Source of the DNA: Pseudomonas umsongensis
GTDB taxonomy: Bacteria > Pseudomonadota > Gammaproteobacteria > Pseudomonadales > Pseudomonadaceae
Direction of reading: 5' to 3'
NCBI RefSeq assembly: GCF_002236105.1
Contig: NZ_NIWU01000001.1
Span: 2,170,001-2,234,000, forward strand
DNA length: 64,000 nucleotides
Translations under genes and position numbers: made by a program
Notes under the pieces: generated by a model
What the model was told of the DNA's origin: nothing
Seen by the model: the letters and a program-made list of their open reading frames with translations, nothing else
Databases searched by the model: none
Shown: piece by piece, positions 9,860-19,088 of the stretch
Layout of the letters: each line of letters starts with the position of its first letter
How positions within the stretch are numbered: position 1 is the stretch's first letter

Positions 9860-9936
9860 TGGCGCACCCGGCAGGACTCGAACCTGCGACCATCCGCTTA
9901 GAAGGCGGATGCTCTATCCAGCTGAGCTACGGGCGC
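9860..9936 (-). tRNA. tRNA-Arg (anticodon TCT)
   Basis: 77 nt. The acceptor GCGCCCG pairs with CGGGTGC (one G-T), followed by discriminator G and an encoded CCA. The anticodon stem TCCGC/GCGGA encloses CTTCTAA, so the anticodon is TCT, reading AGA/AGG. It is the first tRNA of the operon, about 115 bp downstream of a strong promoter. Confidence 0.97.
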
Positions 9937-10053
9937 CTTGTTAATCTGTACTCTTGGAGGACTACAAACTAAGTGCTTTTCAGTTTTGCAGAACCGCAAT
10001 CCCGCTCAACCTTCTCAACCAGTGCTAGGCTGTGCCCGACAAGTGCGACGAAT

Positions 10054-10080
10054 AGTATAGAGCCCCCTGCAGGTCGTCAA
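10054..10080 (-). promoter_or_regulatory. Sigma70-type promoter of the tRNA operon
   Basis: On the minus strand TTGACG (10080-10075) is followed by TATACT (10059-10054) with a 15-bp spacer, or 17 bp if TACTAT is used as the -10. It faces tRNA-Arg and is the only strong promoter-like pair between folD and the tRNA cluster. Confidence 0.65.
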
Positions 10081-10211
10081 ATCCTTTTTGAAAAAAATTC
10101 ATTTAATTAAAGGGGTTAGCGGAATTTGCAGACCAAGCGCCTTTGCCCTCACCGCATGACATGCGAGAATACGCTCTCTTTTTTTCCCCTCTCGATGGTT
10201 AATCACGCGCA

Positions 10212-11066
10212 ATGACTGCACAACTTATCGACGGCAAATCGATCGCCGCCAGCCTGCGCCAGCAGATCGCCCAACGCGTCAACGAGCGTCGCCAGCAAGG
10301 CCTGCGCACGCCCGGCCTCGCGGTGATCCTGGTCGGCAGCGATCCTGCCTCTCAGGTTTATGTCTCGCACAAGCGTAAAGACTGTGAAGAGGTCGGCTTC
10401 CTGTCCCAGGCCTATGACCTGCCTTCCGACACCACTCAGCAAGCGCTGGCCGACCTGATCGATCGCCTCAATGACGATCCGGCGATTGATGGCGTCCTAC
10501 TTCAACTTCCTCTTCCCGAACACCTGGACGCTTCCAAATTGCTGGAGCGCATTCGTCCGGATAAAGACGTCGATGGCTTCCATCCTTACAACGTCGGTCG
10601 CCTGGCCCAACGCATCCCGTTGCTGCGCCCATGCACGCCAAAAGGCATCATGACCTTGCTGGAAAGCACCGGTGCCAACCTGTACGGGATGAACGCGGTA
10701 GTGGTCGGCGCTTCCAATATCGTCGGACGCCCGATGGCAATGGAATTGCTACTGGCCGGTTGCACCGTGACCGTGACCCACCGCTTCACCAATGACCTGG
10801 CCGATCATGTCGGCCGCGCCGACCTGGTGGTGGTCGCTGCCGGCAAGCCAGGACTGGTAAAAGGTGAGTGGATCAAGGAAGGCGCGATCGTGATCGACGT
10901 CGGCATCAACCGCCAGGAAGACGGCAAGCTGGTGGGTGACGTGATCTATGAAACCGCCCTGCCCCGCGCCGGGTGGATCACTCCAGTGCCAGGTGGCGTC
11001 GGCCCAATGACTCGCGCCTGCCTTCTGGAAAACACGCTGTACGCCGCAGAAACCCTGCACAGCTGA
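10212..11066 (+). CDS. folD: Bifunctional methylene-THF dehydrogenase/methenyl-THF cyclohydrolase
   Basis: 284 aa, the normal FolD length. It catalyses NADP-linked oxidation of 5,10-methylene-THF and hydrolysis of the methenyl product to 10-formyl-THF, feeding purine and formyl-Met synthesis. Visible signatures: Tyr50 and Lys54 in [10 protein letters not shown] (the catalytic pair), QLPLP near residue 98, the nucleotide-binding GASNIVGRP, and [11 protein letters not shown] near the C-terminus. It is divergent from the tRNA operon and monocistronic, with its own terminator. Confidence 0.98.
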   Translation: MTAQLIDGKSIAASLRQQIAQRVNERRQQGLRTPGLAVILVGSDPASQVYVSHKRKDCEEVGFLSQAYDLPSDTTQQALADLIDRLNDDPAIDGVLLQLPLPEHLDASKLLERIRPDKDVDGFHPYNVGRLAQRIPLLRPCTPKGIMTLLESTGANLYGMNAVVVGASNIVGRPMAMELLLAGCTVTVTHRFTNDLADHVGRADLVVVAAGKPGLVKGEWIKEGAIVIDVGINRQEDGKLVGDVIYETALPRAGWITPVPGGVGPMTRACLLENTLYAAETLHS

Positions 11067-11098
11067 GGCTTAAGGCAACGGTCACCCGCGACACAAGG

Positions 11099-11127
11099 AA
11101 CCCCGCCCATGGCGGGGTTCTTTTTTG
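11099..11127 (+). terminator. Terminator of folD
   Basis: AACCCCGCC/GGCGGGGTT stem with a tight AT loop followed by CTTTTTT, about 32 nt past the folD stop. Confidence 0.9.
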
Positions 11128-11305
11128 CCCGTGAAACCGGATCGACCATCCGCCGGAAAGTGACTTTTTTTTCATGTTTACAGGGTCTTTCACCCCGTCC
11201 TCGAACAACCATCGACAGTTATTCAGCCATACTCCAGAATGTCGCGCTTTTTAAGAAATAGCCCGTTACAAAACGGCTTATCAACACATCATTGAGTCTG
11301 CCAGC

Positions 11306-12247
11306 GTGAAAATCCGTCTTTCCATCCTGAGCCTATTTTTTGCAGTTACAGGGACTTTCATCACGCCAATCGCCACCGCGGGCGACACCACCACCGCGGC
11401 GCCTCGAGACACCTCGCAACTCAAACTCGCTTCCGGCAGCTCCTTGTTGCTGGACATGCAGACCAACAAAATCATCTATGCCAGCAATCCGGACGTCGTC
11501 GTCCCTATCGCTTCCGTCAGCAAGCTGATGACCGGCCTGGTCGTGGTTGAAGCCCGGCAGAACATGGACGAATACATCAACATCAACATCAGCGACACGC
11601 CGGAAATGAAGGGTGTGTACTCCCGGGTAAAACTCCGGAGCGAACTGCCGCGCCGGGAAATGTTGCTGATTGCCTTGATGTCTTCCGAAAACCGTGCCGC
11701 CGCGAGCCTGGCCCATCATTATCCAGGCGGCTATGCCGCGTTCATTGCCGCTATGAACGCCAAGGCCCGAGCCCTGGGAATGACCAATACACATTTCGTC
11801 GAGCCGACCGGCCTCTCCGCGCGTAACGTTTCGACCGCGCGCGACCTGAGCAAACTGTTGATCGCCGCGCACAAATACCCGCTGCTGACAGAGCTGAGCA
11901 CAACCAAGGAAAAAACCGTCACCTTCCGTAAACCCGTCTATAGCCTGGGTTTTCGCAATACCGACCATTTGGTTCGCAAGCCAGACTGGGATATCCAGTT
12001 GACCAAGACCGGTTTTACCAACGAAGCAGGTCATTGCCTGGTGCTGGTGACCCGGATGAGTAATCGTCCGGTTGCCCTGGTGCTCCTAGACGCCTATGGC
12101 AAGTACACACACTTTGCCGACGCCGCCCGCATCCGCAATTGGGTCGAAACCGGCAAGAGCGCCGCCGTGGCTTCTGCGGCCTTGCAGTACAAATCGGACA
12201 AGAACCTCAAGCAGCGCCAGAGTGGTGTTGTTGAGGCTTCGAAGTAA
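11306..12247 (+). CDS. pbpG: D-alanyl-D-alanine endopeptidase (PBP7)
   Basis: 313 aa from a GTG start. A signal peptide (about residues 1-25, ending near ATAGD) sends it to the periplasm. The penicillin-binding triad motifs are intact: Ser70-Val-Ser-Lys73, Ser127-Glu-Asn129, and Lys234-Thr-Gly236. PbpG cleaves D-Ala-meso-DAP cross-links in peptidoglycan during remodelling. The C-terminal 30 residues are charged and low in complexity. It stands alone between the folD terminator and a REP-like palindrome that may end its transcript. Confidence 0.92.
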   Translation: MKIRLSILSLFFAVTGTFITPIATAGDTTTAAPRDTSQLKLASGSSLLLDMQTNKIIYASNPDVVVPIASVSKLMTGLVVVEARQNMDEYININISDTPEMKGVYSRVKLRSELPRREMLLIALMSSENRAAASLAHHYPGGYAAFIAAMNAKARALGMTNTHFVEPTGLSARNVSTARDLSKLLIAAHKYPLLTELSTTKEKTVTFRKPVYSLGFRNTDHLVRKPDWDIQLTKTGFTNEAGHCLVLVTRMSNRPVALVLLDAYGKYTHFADAARIRNWVETGKSAAVASAALQYKSDKNLKQRQSGVVEASK

Positions 12248-12272
12248 GCAGGCAATGGGTGATTGAACACAT

Positions 12273-12307
12273 ATGATCGTTCCCACGCAGAGCGTGGGAA
12301 CGATCAT
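12273..12307. repeat. Palindromic repeat, family D (GATCGTTCCCACGC type)
   Basis: Perfect 16-bp inverted arms (ATGATCGTTCCCACGC and its complement) around a 3-nt loop. The same arms frame the multi-hairpin element at 35498-35604. It lies 25 nt past the pbpG stop and may act as a transcript end. Confidence 0.85.
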
Positions 12308-12350
12308 TCGCTACGATGGGCCCCGCCGAAATTGGACGACCTCCCCGCCA

Positions 12351-12566
12351 TCAATCGTTAGGCAACGGCATCTGGTCATCATCAGGAATACCATCACCTT
12401 TGCTGGGGTCGTGCCAGCCCTGCGGATGTTCAGTCGGCACCACCGTCGGCCGCGCCAGCGGATCGCGCAGCGGACTGTCCGGGTCCATCACCGGATCCAT
12501 GTCCTTCTCGGGAGTAGTCGGTACGGTTTCCGGACGTTCGTCGTTGAAGCTCGAATCGGTAGACAT
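12351..12566 (-). CDS. Small acidic proline-rich protein, unknown
   Basis: 71 aa from ATG 12566, chosen because GGAGG lies 5 nt before it. The protein is rich in Asp, Pro and Glu (DMDPVMDPDSPLRDP, PDDDQMPLPND), with no hydrophobic segment, no signal peptide and no recognised domain. It is probably cytoplasmic and disordered. It follows a second small acidic protein by 17 bp and is likely cotranscribed with it. Function unknown. Confidence 0.7.
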   Translation of the reverse strand: MSTDSSFNDERPETVPTTPEKDMDPVMDPDSPLRDPLARPTVVPTEHPQGWHDPSKGDGIPDDDQMPLPND

Positions 12567-12583
12567 ACGCACCTCCAAAAGAA

Positions 12584-12790
12584 CTAGGGTTTGAGATTAC
12601 CCAATGGATCGTAGGGTTTGGCCGGAGCCTTGGAGTTGTCACCCGGCTTCACATCCCTCGGGGCCTTGGCTGGCCCGATTGGATCGACCGCCGGATCGGC
12701 AAGGTCCGGGGAGTCGGGATCGAACCCCAACTCATCGCCAGACGAATGCTCGGATGAGTGAGGGCCGTCGGGGGTATTGGAATGTGCCAT
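12584..12790 (-). CDS. Small acidic protein, unknown
   Basis: 68 aa from ATG 12790 with a strong AGGAGGTGTC ribosome site; the longer open frame has no such site. The sequence is hydrophilic, with DPDSPDLADPAVDPIGPAK and a C-terminal PYDPLGNLKP, and low in complexity. It looks like a disordered small protein of the kind often seen in stress-induced Pseudomonas operons, but I cannot name its function. It shares composition (repeated DP pairs) with the next gene, so the two may have arisen from each other. Confidence 0.7.
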   Translation of the reverse strand: MAHSNTPDGPHSSEHSSGDELGFDPDSPDLADPAVDPIGPAKAPRDVKPGDNSKAPAKPYDPLGNLKP

Positions 12791-12877
12791 GACACCTCCT
12801 GATAGCCCGGGAAAATCCGGGCCTTTTAGATAAGAGGTTGGCAACGGCCGCAGGTGCCCGGCGAGTGACGAACGGGC

Positions 12878-13549
12878 TTACTGCGCGACCAGCGCTTTCT
12901 TCGCCTTGGCGGCAGCCTGTTCCTGGCCCGCTTGGGCAAGATCGTTGGCTGCCTTGAGCCAACGCTGCTGATCGACCTGAGCGGGCAGCTGGGTCGGATT
13001 CTGAATCAACACGGCCCATCCGCCGGCGTCCTTGAACGCTGATTCGAACGAACCAAACCCCATCATCAGCCGCTGATCCATACCTGCACGTAGCAAGACG
13101 GTCTGCTTCTGACGGTTGTATCCACTCAAAATCGCGTAGCGCGGTTCGGCCCAGAGCGCCGCGCCTTCGGTGAAGCGCACCATCACCGGGTAACCGGCCG
13201 CGACCTGGGTCAGCAAGGCGGGCAGATTGCTGTCAAGGGGATAAACCACCATCCCGTACTCGCGGGCGAGGTTCTGCATGTTCCGTTGCAACTGCGCCTC
13301 ACCGCCCGGCAGATGCAATGGCTTGTCGAGTAAGCCAGGGGTGATCACGATGCCCTGTTGCGACAGCATGCTCGCCAAGACTTGCGGCCCGCTTTGATTG
13401 GCCACACCCTTGTAGAACCGGCCGCTGAGTTCGACACGCTCCGGCAGACGCTTGATCTGCGGCGAAACGCTCCCGGCGCACCCCGCCAAACTGGCAACAC
13501 ACCCCACAATCAGTGCCGCCGACAGCATTCGAGAAATTACTCGCACCAT
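12878..13549 (-). CDS. C39-peptidase-like lipoprotein, catalytic residues replaced
   Basis: 223 aa from ATG 13549 (13552 is also possible). The lipobox LAGC ends at Cys24, so it is probably membrane-anchored. The fold looks like the papain-like C39 domain: NQSGPQVLASML (residues 51-62) matches the active-site helix usually written QCGPAALA, and PRYAILSGYN (136-145) matches the usual HYAVLVGY. Here the nucleophile position is Ser53 and the catalytic His position is Arg137. It therefore probably binds peptides or partners rather than cutting them. The C-terminus is a helical Ala/Lys-rich tail. The call rests on motif comparison from memory. Confidence 0.6.
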   Translation of the reverse strand: MVRVISRMLSAALIVGCVASLAGCAGSVSPQIKRLPERVELSGRFYKGVANQSGPQVLASMLSQQGIVITPGLLDKPLHLPGGEAQLQRNMQNLAREYGMVVYPLDSNLPALLTQVAAGYPVMVRFTEGAALWAEPRYAILSGYNRQKQTVLLRAGMDQRLMMGFGSFESAFKDAGGWAVLIQNPTQLPAQVDQQRWLKAANDLAQAGQEQAAAKAKKALVAQ

Positions 13550-13773
13550 CATCTCTCTCTTATTCAGATGCCAGGCAATCGCATTCCCGGCTTGGCCGTC
13601 GATCATAGGGCGCCGCACTGCAGCGGTATAGCCTTAATCGGCAGTTGATCGTCTTCGATAGAGCAAACTGGTTGGTGATAGCCGACCTTTGGTCAATAGC
13701 CTGAAACACGCCAGCGACTAGACTGTCACTTGCATGGCGTGTGCGCCCGCAGCAGGGCGAAGAGGAGGCCTCG

Positions 13774-13941
13774 ATGAGCCTGGCAATGACGATCGTAATG
13801 TTGATTTCTGGATGGTTGGCGGTAGCGGCCGCCATGTTATGGGGCGTTCTGCGCATCACCCGCCGGCACCATCATCCTGTCGAGCCGGCACCTCTGGCGA
13901 AAACCGAAAAAGCCAGCGCATCACACGCCACTGTCCACTGA
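13774..13941 (+). CDS. Small single-pass membrane protein, unknown
   Basis: 55 aa starting at ATG 13774 with AGGAGGCC seven bases upstream. One hydrophobic helix (residues 3-25, MTIVMLISGWLAVAAAMLWG) is followed by a basic RITRRHHH patch and a short soluble tail. This resembles the many small inner-membrane proteins of unknown role in Pseudomonas. It is divergent from the C39-like gene and convergent with the terC-family gene. Confidence 0.6.
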   Translation: MSLAMTIVMLISGWLAVAAAMLWGVLRITRRHHHPVEPAPLAKTEKASASHATVH

Positions 13942-13970
13942 ACGCCCCCTGCTCACCCAAAAAATCAGTA

Positions 13971-14006
13971 AAAAAAACGGCCGCCTGGAATCCAGGCGGC
14001 CGCTTT
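13971..14006 (-). terminator. Terminator of the terC-family gene
   Basis: An 11-bp stem CGGCCGCCTGG/CCAGGCGGCCG (13978-13988 with 13992-14002) is followed on the minus strand by seven T. A short T-rich stretch on the plus side may also help end the small membrane protein transcript. Confidence 0.88.
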
Positions 14007-14019
14007 ATGTCAGCGAGGT

Positions 14020-14769
14020 TCAAGCCTCAGCGGTAACCCGCTTCTGCCGAGCCCGGCGGGACATCATGTTCAGCACCTCGATCGCTGCCGAGAACGCCAT
14101 CGCCGCATAAACGTAGCCCTTCGGTACGTGGGCGCCGAAGCCTTCGGCGATCAGCGTCATGCCGATCATGATCAGGAAGCCCAGCGCCAGCATGACGACT
14201 GTCGGGTTGTCATTGATGAACTTGGCCAACGGATCAGCCGCCAGCAACATCACCAGCACCGACACCACCACGGCGATGATCATGATCGGCAAATGCTCGG
14301 TCATGCCGACAGCGGTAATGATGCTGTCGATGGAGAACACCATGTCCAACATCAGGATCTGACCGATCGCAGCGGCAAAGCCCAAGGTCACGGTCGAGGT
14401 CGCCGACTTCGGATCGTCCGGCGCCGGGTCCATGCTGTGGTGGATCTCGGTGGTGGCTTTCCACAACAGGAACAAGCCGCCAGCGATCAGGATCATGTCC
14501 TTCCAGGAGAATGCGTGGCCGAAGATCTCAATGACCGGCGCGGTCAGCTGGACGATGAATGCAATGGTACTCAGCAAGCCCAGTCGCAGGATCAACGCCA
14601 TGCCGATACCGATACGCCGAGCCTTCTGCCGATGCTGCTCGGGCAGTTTGTTGGTCAGGATCGAAATGAAGATCAGGTTATCGATGCCGAGCACGATTTC
14701 CATCACCACCAGGGTGGCCAGGGCGACCCAGGCAGTGGGGCTGGCGGCTAACTGTAAAAGGTATTCCAT
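14020..14769 (-). CDS. TerC-family integral membrane protein
   Basis: 249 aa with about seven hydrophobic helices. The TerC family signature is clear: [15 protein letters not shown] near residue 24 and [17 protein letters not shown] near 140, each carrying the intramembrane acidic residues thought to handle metal ions. TerC-type proteins are linked to manganese export or metal supply to secreted enzymes in other bacteria; the substrate here is not known. It is followed by a strong terminator. The small lipoprotein gene lies 29 bp upstream in the same direction, so the two may be cotranscribed. Confidence 0.88.
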   Translation of the reverse strand: MEYLLQLAASPTAWVALATLVVMEIVLGIDNLIFISILTNKLPEQHRQKARRIGIGMALILRLGLLSTIAFIVQLTAPVIEIFGHAFSWKDMILIAGGLFLLWKATTEIHHSMDPAPDDPKSATSTVTLGFAAAIGQILMLDMVFSIDSIITAVGMTEHLPIMIIAVVVSVLVMLLAADPLAKFINDNPTVVMLALGFLIMIGMTLIAEGFGAHVPKGYVYAAMAFSAAIEVLNMMSRRARQKRVTAEA

Positions 14770-14798
14770 GGGTCAGTCCTGACTCGCTGTAAGACGGT

Positions 14799-15041
14799 TT
14801 AGATTTCCTGGGAGGACGATGCGGATTTTTCCGCCTCTTTTTCCGATGATTCTTTTTTGCTGATCAACCCACCGGTGGCATCACTGAGCGCTTGCTCGGC
14901 GGCCTTGTGGGTATCGTCGATTGCCTGTTTCGCGCTTTCGGCAGCCTTGCCCATCAACTGCTGGGCGCTTTTTTCTGCCTGGTCGCAACCGGCCAGGACC
15001 AGCAAGGAGGTGATCAAGAAGGCCGTAGCTTTGAGTTTCAT
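14799..15041 (-). CDS. Small helical lipoprotein, unknown
   Basis: 80 aa from ATG 15041 with a GAGGAA site 8 nt upstream. It has a signal peptide with lipobox LVLAGC (Cys18), then an Ala/Lys/Glu-rich region predicted to be a continuous amphipathic helix (SAQQLMGKAAESAKQAI), ending in a Ser/Glu-rich tail. The composition recalls helical envelope lipoproteins, but no family is certain. It may be cotranscribed with the TerC-family gene downstream. Confidence 0.65.
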   Translation of the reverse strand: MKLKATAFLITSLLVLAGCDQAEKSAQQLMGKAAESAKQAIDDTHKAAEQALSDATGGLISKKESSEKEAEKSASSSQEI

Positions 15042-15183
15042 GGTGTTTTTCCTCGATATAACGAACGCAGCCGAAACGATGGCCCGTTGATAGCGAGGGA
15101 TTCTAGGCAATTGAATACTTCAGGAAAATTCGTATTTTTAGCGGTTATACTTCGGTTTTAACGAACTAAATAAAAATTCACCC

Positions 15184-15267
15184 TGTAGGAGCTGCCGCAG
15201 GCTGCGATCTTTTGATCTTGATCTTAAAAACAAGATCAAAAGATCGCAGCCTGCGGCAGCTCCTACA
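15184..15267. repeat. REP palindrome pair, family A, abutting the nhaR start
   Basis: Two perfect 37-bp inverted arms (outer end TGTAGGAGCTGCCGCAGG) around a 10-nt spacer. Other copies are at 30969-31046 and 54625-54704. The right end lies 16 bp before the nhaR-like ATG, directly against its AAAGGAA ribosome site. Confidence 0.9.
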
Positions 15268-15283
15268 AAGGAACGCAGCGTGC

Positions 15284-16183
15284 ATGCTCAACTATCGACA
15301 ATTGCATTACTTCTGGGTGGTGGCCAAGACGGGCAGCATCGTGCGCGCTTGCGAGCAACTGAACCTGACGCCACAAACCATCAGCGGGCAGATCTCGCTG
15401 CTCGAACAAACCTATGGCATTGAATTGTTCCGCCGGGTGGGTCGACAGCTTGAGCTGACGGAGGCAGGCCGGCAAACCTTGCCTTACGCCGAGCAAATGT
15501 TTCAGTTGGGGGGCGAACTGGAATTGATGCTGCGCGCGCAGCCCAACGAGCAGCAGATCCTGTTTCGCGTGGGCGTGGCCGACGTGGTGCCCAAATCCAT
15601 CGTCTATCGCCTGATCGCGCCGACCATGGAGTTGAGTGAGCCACTGCGCATCACCTGCCGCGAAGACAAGCTCGAACGGCTGTTGGCCGACCTGGCCATC
15701 CAGCGCCTGGACCTGGTGATCTCCGACAGCCCGATGCCATCACACCTGGACATCAAGGGCTACAGCCAGAAACTCGGCGAATGCGGGATCAGTTTCTTCG
15801 CCACTGCCGAATTGGCGGCGCGCTATGGCCAGGACTTCCCCCGTAGCCTGCACGGCGCGCCCCTGCTGATTCCCGGGCCGGAAACCGTGGTGCGCAGCCG
15901 TTTGCAACGCTGGTTCGCCGAGCAGCAGATCCAGCCGCAGATCGTCGGCGAGTTCGACGACAGTGCCTTGATGCAGGCGTTCGGCCAATCCGGCAGCGGA
16001 ATCTTCATCGGCCCGAGCGTGATCGCCAACGAAGTGCAGCGCCAATACGGCGTGCAAGTGATTGGCCAGACCGACGCGGTCAGCGAGTCGTTCTACGCCA
16101 TTTCAGTGGAGCGCAAGGTCAAGCACCCTGGCATTGTCGCCATTACCGAAGGTGCCCGACGCGAGTTGTTTACCGAACTGTAA
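15284..16183 (+). CDS. nhaR: LysR-family regulator, NhaR-like
   Basis: 299 aa from ATG 15284, preceded by AAAGGAA. The N-terminal helix-turn-helix begins MLNYRQLHYFWVVAKTGSI, with the NhaR-like QTISGQISLLEQ recognition helix. A type 2 periplasmic-binding-like effector domain follows. NhaR in enterobacteria activates sodium/proton antiporter and stress genes; here no antiporter gene is adjacent, so the target is uncertain. A converging MFS exporter follows by 5 bp. The in-frame extension into the REP palindrome is not coding. Confidence 0.75.
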   Translation: MLNYRQLHYFWVVAKTGSIVRACEQLNLTPQTISGQISLLEQTYGIELFRRVGRQLELTEAGRQTLPYAEQMFQLGGELELMLRAQPNEQQILFRVGVADVVPKSIVYRLIAPTMELSEPLRITCREDKLERLLADLAIQRLDLVISDSPMPSHLDIKGYSQKLGECGISFFATAELAARYGQDFPRSLHGAPLLIPGPETVVRSRLQRWFAEQQIQPQIVGEFDDSALMQAFGQSGSGIFIGPSVIANEVQRQYGVQVIGQTDAVSESFYAISVERKVKHPGIVAITEGARRELFTEL

Positions 16184-16187
16184 AGCC

Positions 16188-17342
16188 TCAGGCGCAGACT
16201 TCCCGGGGCTTGAACGTCATCAGGGCGATGGCCAGCAGGATTGAGGCGAGGATAAAAGCCGCTGCCGCGAAGCCAAGGCCTTGCAGCCCTACGCTGTCGA
16301 TCACCCGCCCGCCGATCATCGCTCCCAGGCCAATACCCAGGTTGGCGCCGGCAATGTTCAGCGAAGCGGCGAACGCTGGCGCTTCAGGCGCGGCCTTCAT
16401 CAGGCGCACGTGACTGACCAGGAACATCGCCGCCTGGGCCACACCCCAAACGCCCATCGCCGCGGCCAGACCAAAGGGCGAATGAATGTTCGGCACCAAT
16501 GCCACCAGGCCGGCAATCATGAACGCACAGAACATCATCGACGCCATCAGCGGGTGACGATCCACCGCACGACCGCCCAGCGAGTTGCCGATCAACCCGA
16601 CCGCGCCGAAGCCCATCAGGCACCAGCCAACCACGGTGCCGTTGAACCCGGCCAGGCGCTCAAGGATATCGGCCAGATAGGTGTAGGCCGTGAACATGCC
16701 GCTGAACACAATCACCGACAGCAACACATGACCCAGCATCAGCGGGCTGCGCAGGATCTTCAATTGCGACAGCAAACTCACCTGATGCTGGTGCAGGTTG
16801 GTTTTCGGCAAGTAGATAAACAGCAGCAGTGCCTTGGCAAAGGCGATGACCGCCAGAATGGCGAAAGCACTGCGCCAGCCGAACGCATCGGAAATCAACG
16901 TGCCCACGGGAATGCCGAACACCGTGGCACAGACTATGCCAAAGCCGATCTTGGCGATGGCGCGGCCGGCGTAATCGGGACCGACGATGTCCACCGCGGT
17001 CTCACTGGCCAGCGCCCAGAACACCGGCAACCCCAGCGCTGGAATCAACCGGGCAAGCGCCATGACCCAGATGTTCGGCGCCAGTGCCGCCAGGGTGTTG
17101 GCCAGGCCAAACATGATCAACACCGAGATAAACAGCTTGCGCCGCTCGAAGCGGGCGAAGTACGCCGTGAGGAATGGTCCGAATGCGGCGACAGTGAAGG
17201 CGAACAGGGTGACCAGCAAACCAGCTTGCGGGATGCTGACGTCCAGGTCCCGGGCAATGGCCGGTAACAGGCCGACGATAACGAATTCCGTGGTCAGCAC
17301 CGTGAAGCCGGCGGCAGACAACAGAAGAATGGGCAACAGCAT
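16188..17342 (-). CDS. MFS transporter, DHA1 drug/sugar exporter type
   Basis: 384 aa from ATG 17342 with CTGGAG upstream. About 12 hydrophobic helices are present. The first starts LLPILLLSAAGFTVLTTEFVIVGLLP, typical of the arabinose-efflux/purine-efflux group, and the A-loop FARFERRKLF lies between helices 2 and 3. These proteins export small molecules using the proton gradient; the substrate cannot be read from sequence. It is convergent with the nhaR-like gene, with stops 4 bp apart. Confidence 0.88.
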   Translation of the reverse strand: MLLPILLLSAAGFTVLTTEFVIVGLLPAIARDLDVSIPQAGLLVTLFAFTVAAFGPFLTAYFARFERRKLFISVLIMFGLANTLAALAPNIWVMALARLIPALGLPVFWALASETAVDIVGPDYAGRAIAKIGFGIVCATVFGIPVGTLISDAFGWRSAFAILAVIAFAKALLLFIYLPKTNLHQHQVSLLSQLKILRSPLMLGHVLLSVIVFSGMFTAYTYLADILERLAGFNGTVVGWCLMGFGAVGLIGNSLGGRAVDRHPLMASMMFCAFMIAGLVALVPNIHSPFGLAAAMGVWGVAQAAMFLVSHVRLMKAAPEAPAFAASLNIAGANLGIGLGAMIGGRVIDSVGLQGLGFAAAAFILASILLAIALMTFKPREVCA

Positions 17343-17666
17343 GCAAAACTCCAGAAAACGACAACACCAGCGATAGCCCGAAGGCCCACTGGCAGACATG
17401 AAAATGAGGATGGCGAATATTAACAGAGTGATTGCGCACGCGGTTGCACGAACCTGCAATTCGCGTCGCTTAGTCGAGCGGCAGTTCGTCACAGGCCTGA
17501 AGGATTCTTCCTACGCTGTGATAAAGTCCGCGCCCTGCAAAACGTACACCCAGCGTTCATCGACCTTTCATGAAGTCGATGGCGCGACCCTCTTCGGTTT
17601 CCTGCCTGAAGCTGCTCTACAGCAGCGGTGAAACCTTGCACTTATAAAAATCCGAGATGCCGTTTT

Positions 17667-18899
17667 ATGACTGCTTCAGCCCCTTCTATATTGCAACCCT
17701 TGAAACGCCTGAGCCTGGTCACGCAAATCGTGATCGGCCTGATCGCCGGTATCGCCCTGGCCTCGTTCGCGCCTGAAGCGGCGAAATCCACGGCGTTCAT
17801 CGGCAAAGTCTTCGTCAGCGCGCTCAAAGCGGTCGCGCCGATTCTGGTGTTCGTGTTGGTGATGGCATCGATCGCCAACCATAAGCACGGCCAGGAAACC
17901 CATATCCGGCCGATTCTGTTCTTGTATCTGCTGGGGACTTTCGCTGCCGCCGTGGTCGCGGTGGTTGCCAGCATGATGTTCCCGTCCAGCCTGGTGCTGT
18001 CGACCCATGACGTTGCAGTGACCGCGCCGGGCGGGATTGGTGAAGTGCTGCAAAGCCTGCTGCTGAGCGTGGTCGACAATCCGGTCAGCGCCTTGATGAA
18101 CGCCAACTTCATCGGCATCCTGGCGTGGGCCATCGGCATGGGCATCGCCATTCGCCATGCGGGCGATACCACCCGTGAAGTGCTTGGAGACCTGTCCAAT
18201 GGCGTGACCGTGATCGTGCGCCTGGTGATCTGCTTCGCGCCGCTGGGGATCTTCGGCCTGGTGGCCTCGACCCTGGCCACCTCCGGTTTCGGCGCCTTGA
18301 TCGGCTATGCGCACCTGCTGGCGGTGTTGCTGGGCTGCATGCTGTTCGTAGCGCTGGTGATGAACCCGCTCATCGTGTTCTGGAAACTGCGCCGCAACCC
18401 GTATCCGCTGGTGCTGACCTGCCTGCGCGAAAGCGGCATAACCGCGTTCTTCACCCGCAGCTCAGCGGCGAACATTCCGGTCAACCTGGAACTGAGCAAG
18501 CGCCTGGGCTTGCACGAAGACACCTATTCGGTGTCGATCCCGCTCGGCGCCACTATCAACATGGCCGGCGCGGCGATCACCATCACCGTGCTGTCCCTGG
18601 CGGCCGTGCATACCCTGGGCATCGCCGTGGACATCCCGACCGCCATCCTGCTGAGCGTTGTTGCGGCAATCTGCGCCTGCGGTGCCTCGGGCGTGGCCGG
18701 TGGTTCGTTGCTGCTGATCCCGCTGGCGTGCAGCCTGTTTGGCATCCCGAGCGAAATCGCCATGCAGGTGGTGGCGGTGGGTTTCATCATTGGTGTGCTG
18801 CAGGACTCGGCCGAGACTGCGCTGAACTCGTCTACCGATGTGCTGTTCACCGCGGCTGCTTGCCTGGGCGAAGAACAGAAAGTCCAAAGATTGGCGTAA
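17667..18899 (+). CDS. sstT: Serine/threonine:sodium symporter
   Basis: 410 aa from ATG 17667. It belongs to the dicarboxylate/amino acid:cation symporter family: eight helices with two re-entrant loops. The loops are visible as the serine-rich [14 protein letters not shown] (around residue 268) and the [12 protein letters not shown] motif (around 300). The closest named match in memory is SstT, which imports serine and threonine with sodium. It stands alone and is followed by a family B REP pair and a bidirectional terminator. Confidence 0.92.
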   Translation: MTASAPSILQPLKRLSLVTQIVIGLIAGIALASFAPEAAKSTAFIGKVFVSALKAVAPILVFVLVMASIANHKHGQETHIRPILFLYLLGTFAAAVVAVVASMMFPSSLVLSTHDVAVTAPGGIGEVLQSLLLSVVDNPVSALMNANFIGILAWAIGMGIAIRHAGDTTREVLGDLSNGVTVIVRLVICFAPLGIFGLVASTLATSGFGALIGYAHLLAVLLGCMLFVALVMNPLIVFWKLRRNPYPLVLTCLRESGITAFFTRSSAANIPVNLELSKRLGLHEDTYSVSIPLGATINMAGAAITITVLSLAAVHTLGIAVDIPTAILLSVVAAICACGASGVAGGSLLLIPLACSLFGIPSEIAMQVVAVGFIIGVLQDSAETALNSSTDVLFTAAACLGEEQKVQRLA

Positions 18900-18910
18900 C
18901 GCCGCAGACT

Positions 18911-19002
18911 CTGTGGGAGCGGGCTTGCTCGCGAAGGGGTCGTCAGCGTCAACATTAACGTTGCCTGACACACCGACTTCGCGAGCAAGCCCGCTCCCAC
19001 AG
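18911..19002. repeat. REP palindrome pair, family B
   Basis: Inverted arms CTGTGGGAGCGGGCTTGCTC and complement around a 40-nt middle. Other family B elements: 37500-37563, 41106-41181, 56995-57077, 62322-62414. It lies 11 bp after the sstT stop. Confidence 0.9.
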
Positions 19003-19036
19003 GTCCGGTGCTGAGCATGAAAAATGATCGCCCACG

Positions 19037-19075
19037 AAAAAGCCCGCCCAGGCGCAAACCTGGGCGGGCTTTTTT
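19037..19075. terminator. Bidirectional terminator between sstT and the DUF1993 gene
   Basis: A 12-bp stem AGCCCGCCCAGG/CCTGGGCGGGCT (19041-19052 with 19059-19070) is flanked by A5 on the left and T6 on the right, so it can end transcripts from both convergent genes. Confidence 0.9.
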
Positions 19076-19088
19076 GCAGCTGGACGGT

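Noticed and set aside
9134..9944. Several open frames across the tRNA cluster
   Set aside because: They read through tRNA sequence on either strand; tRNA structure explains the region.
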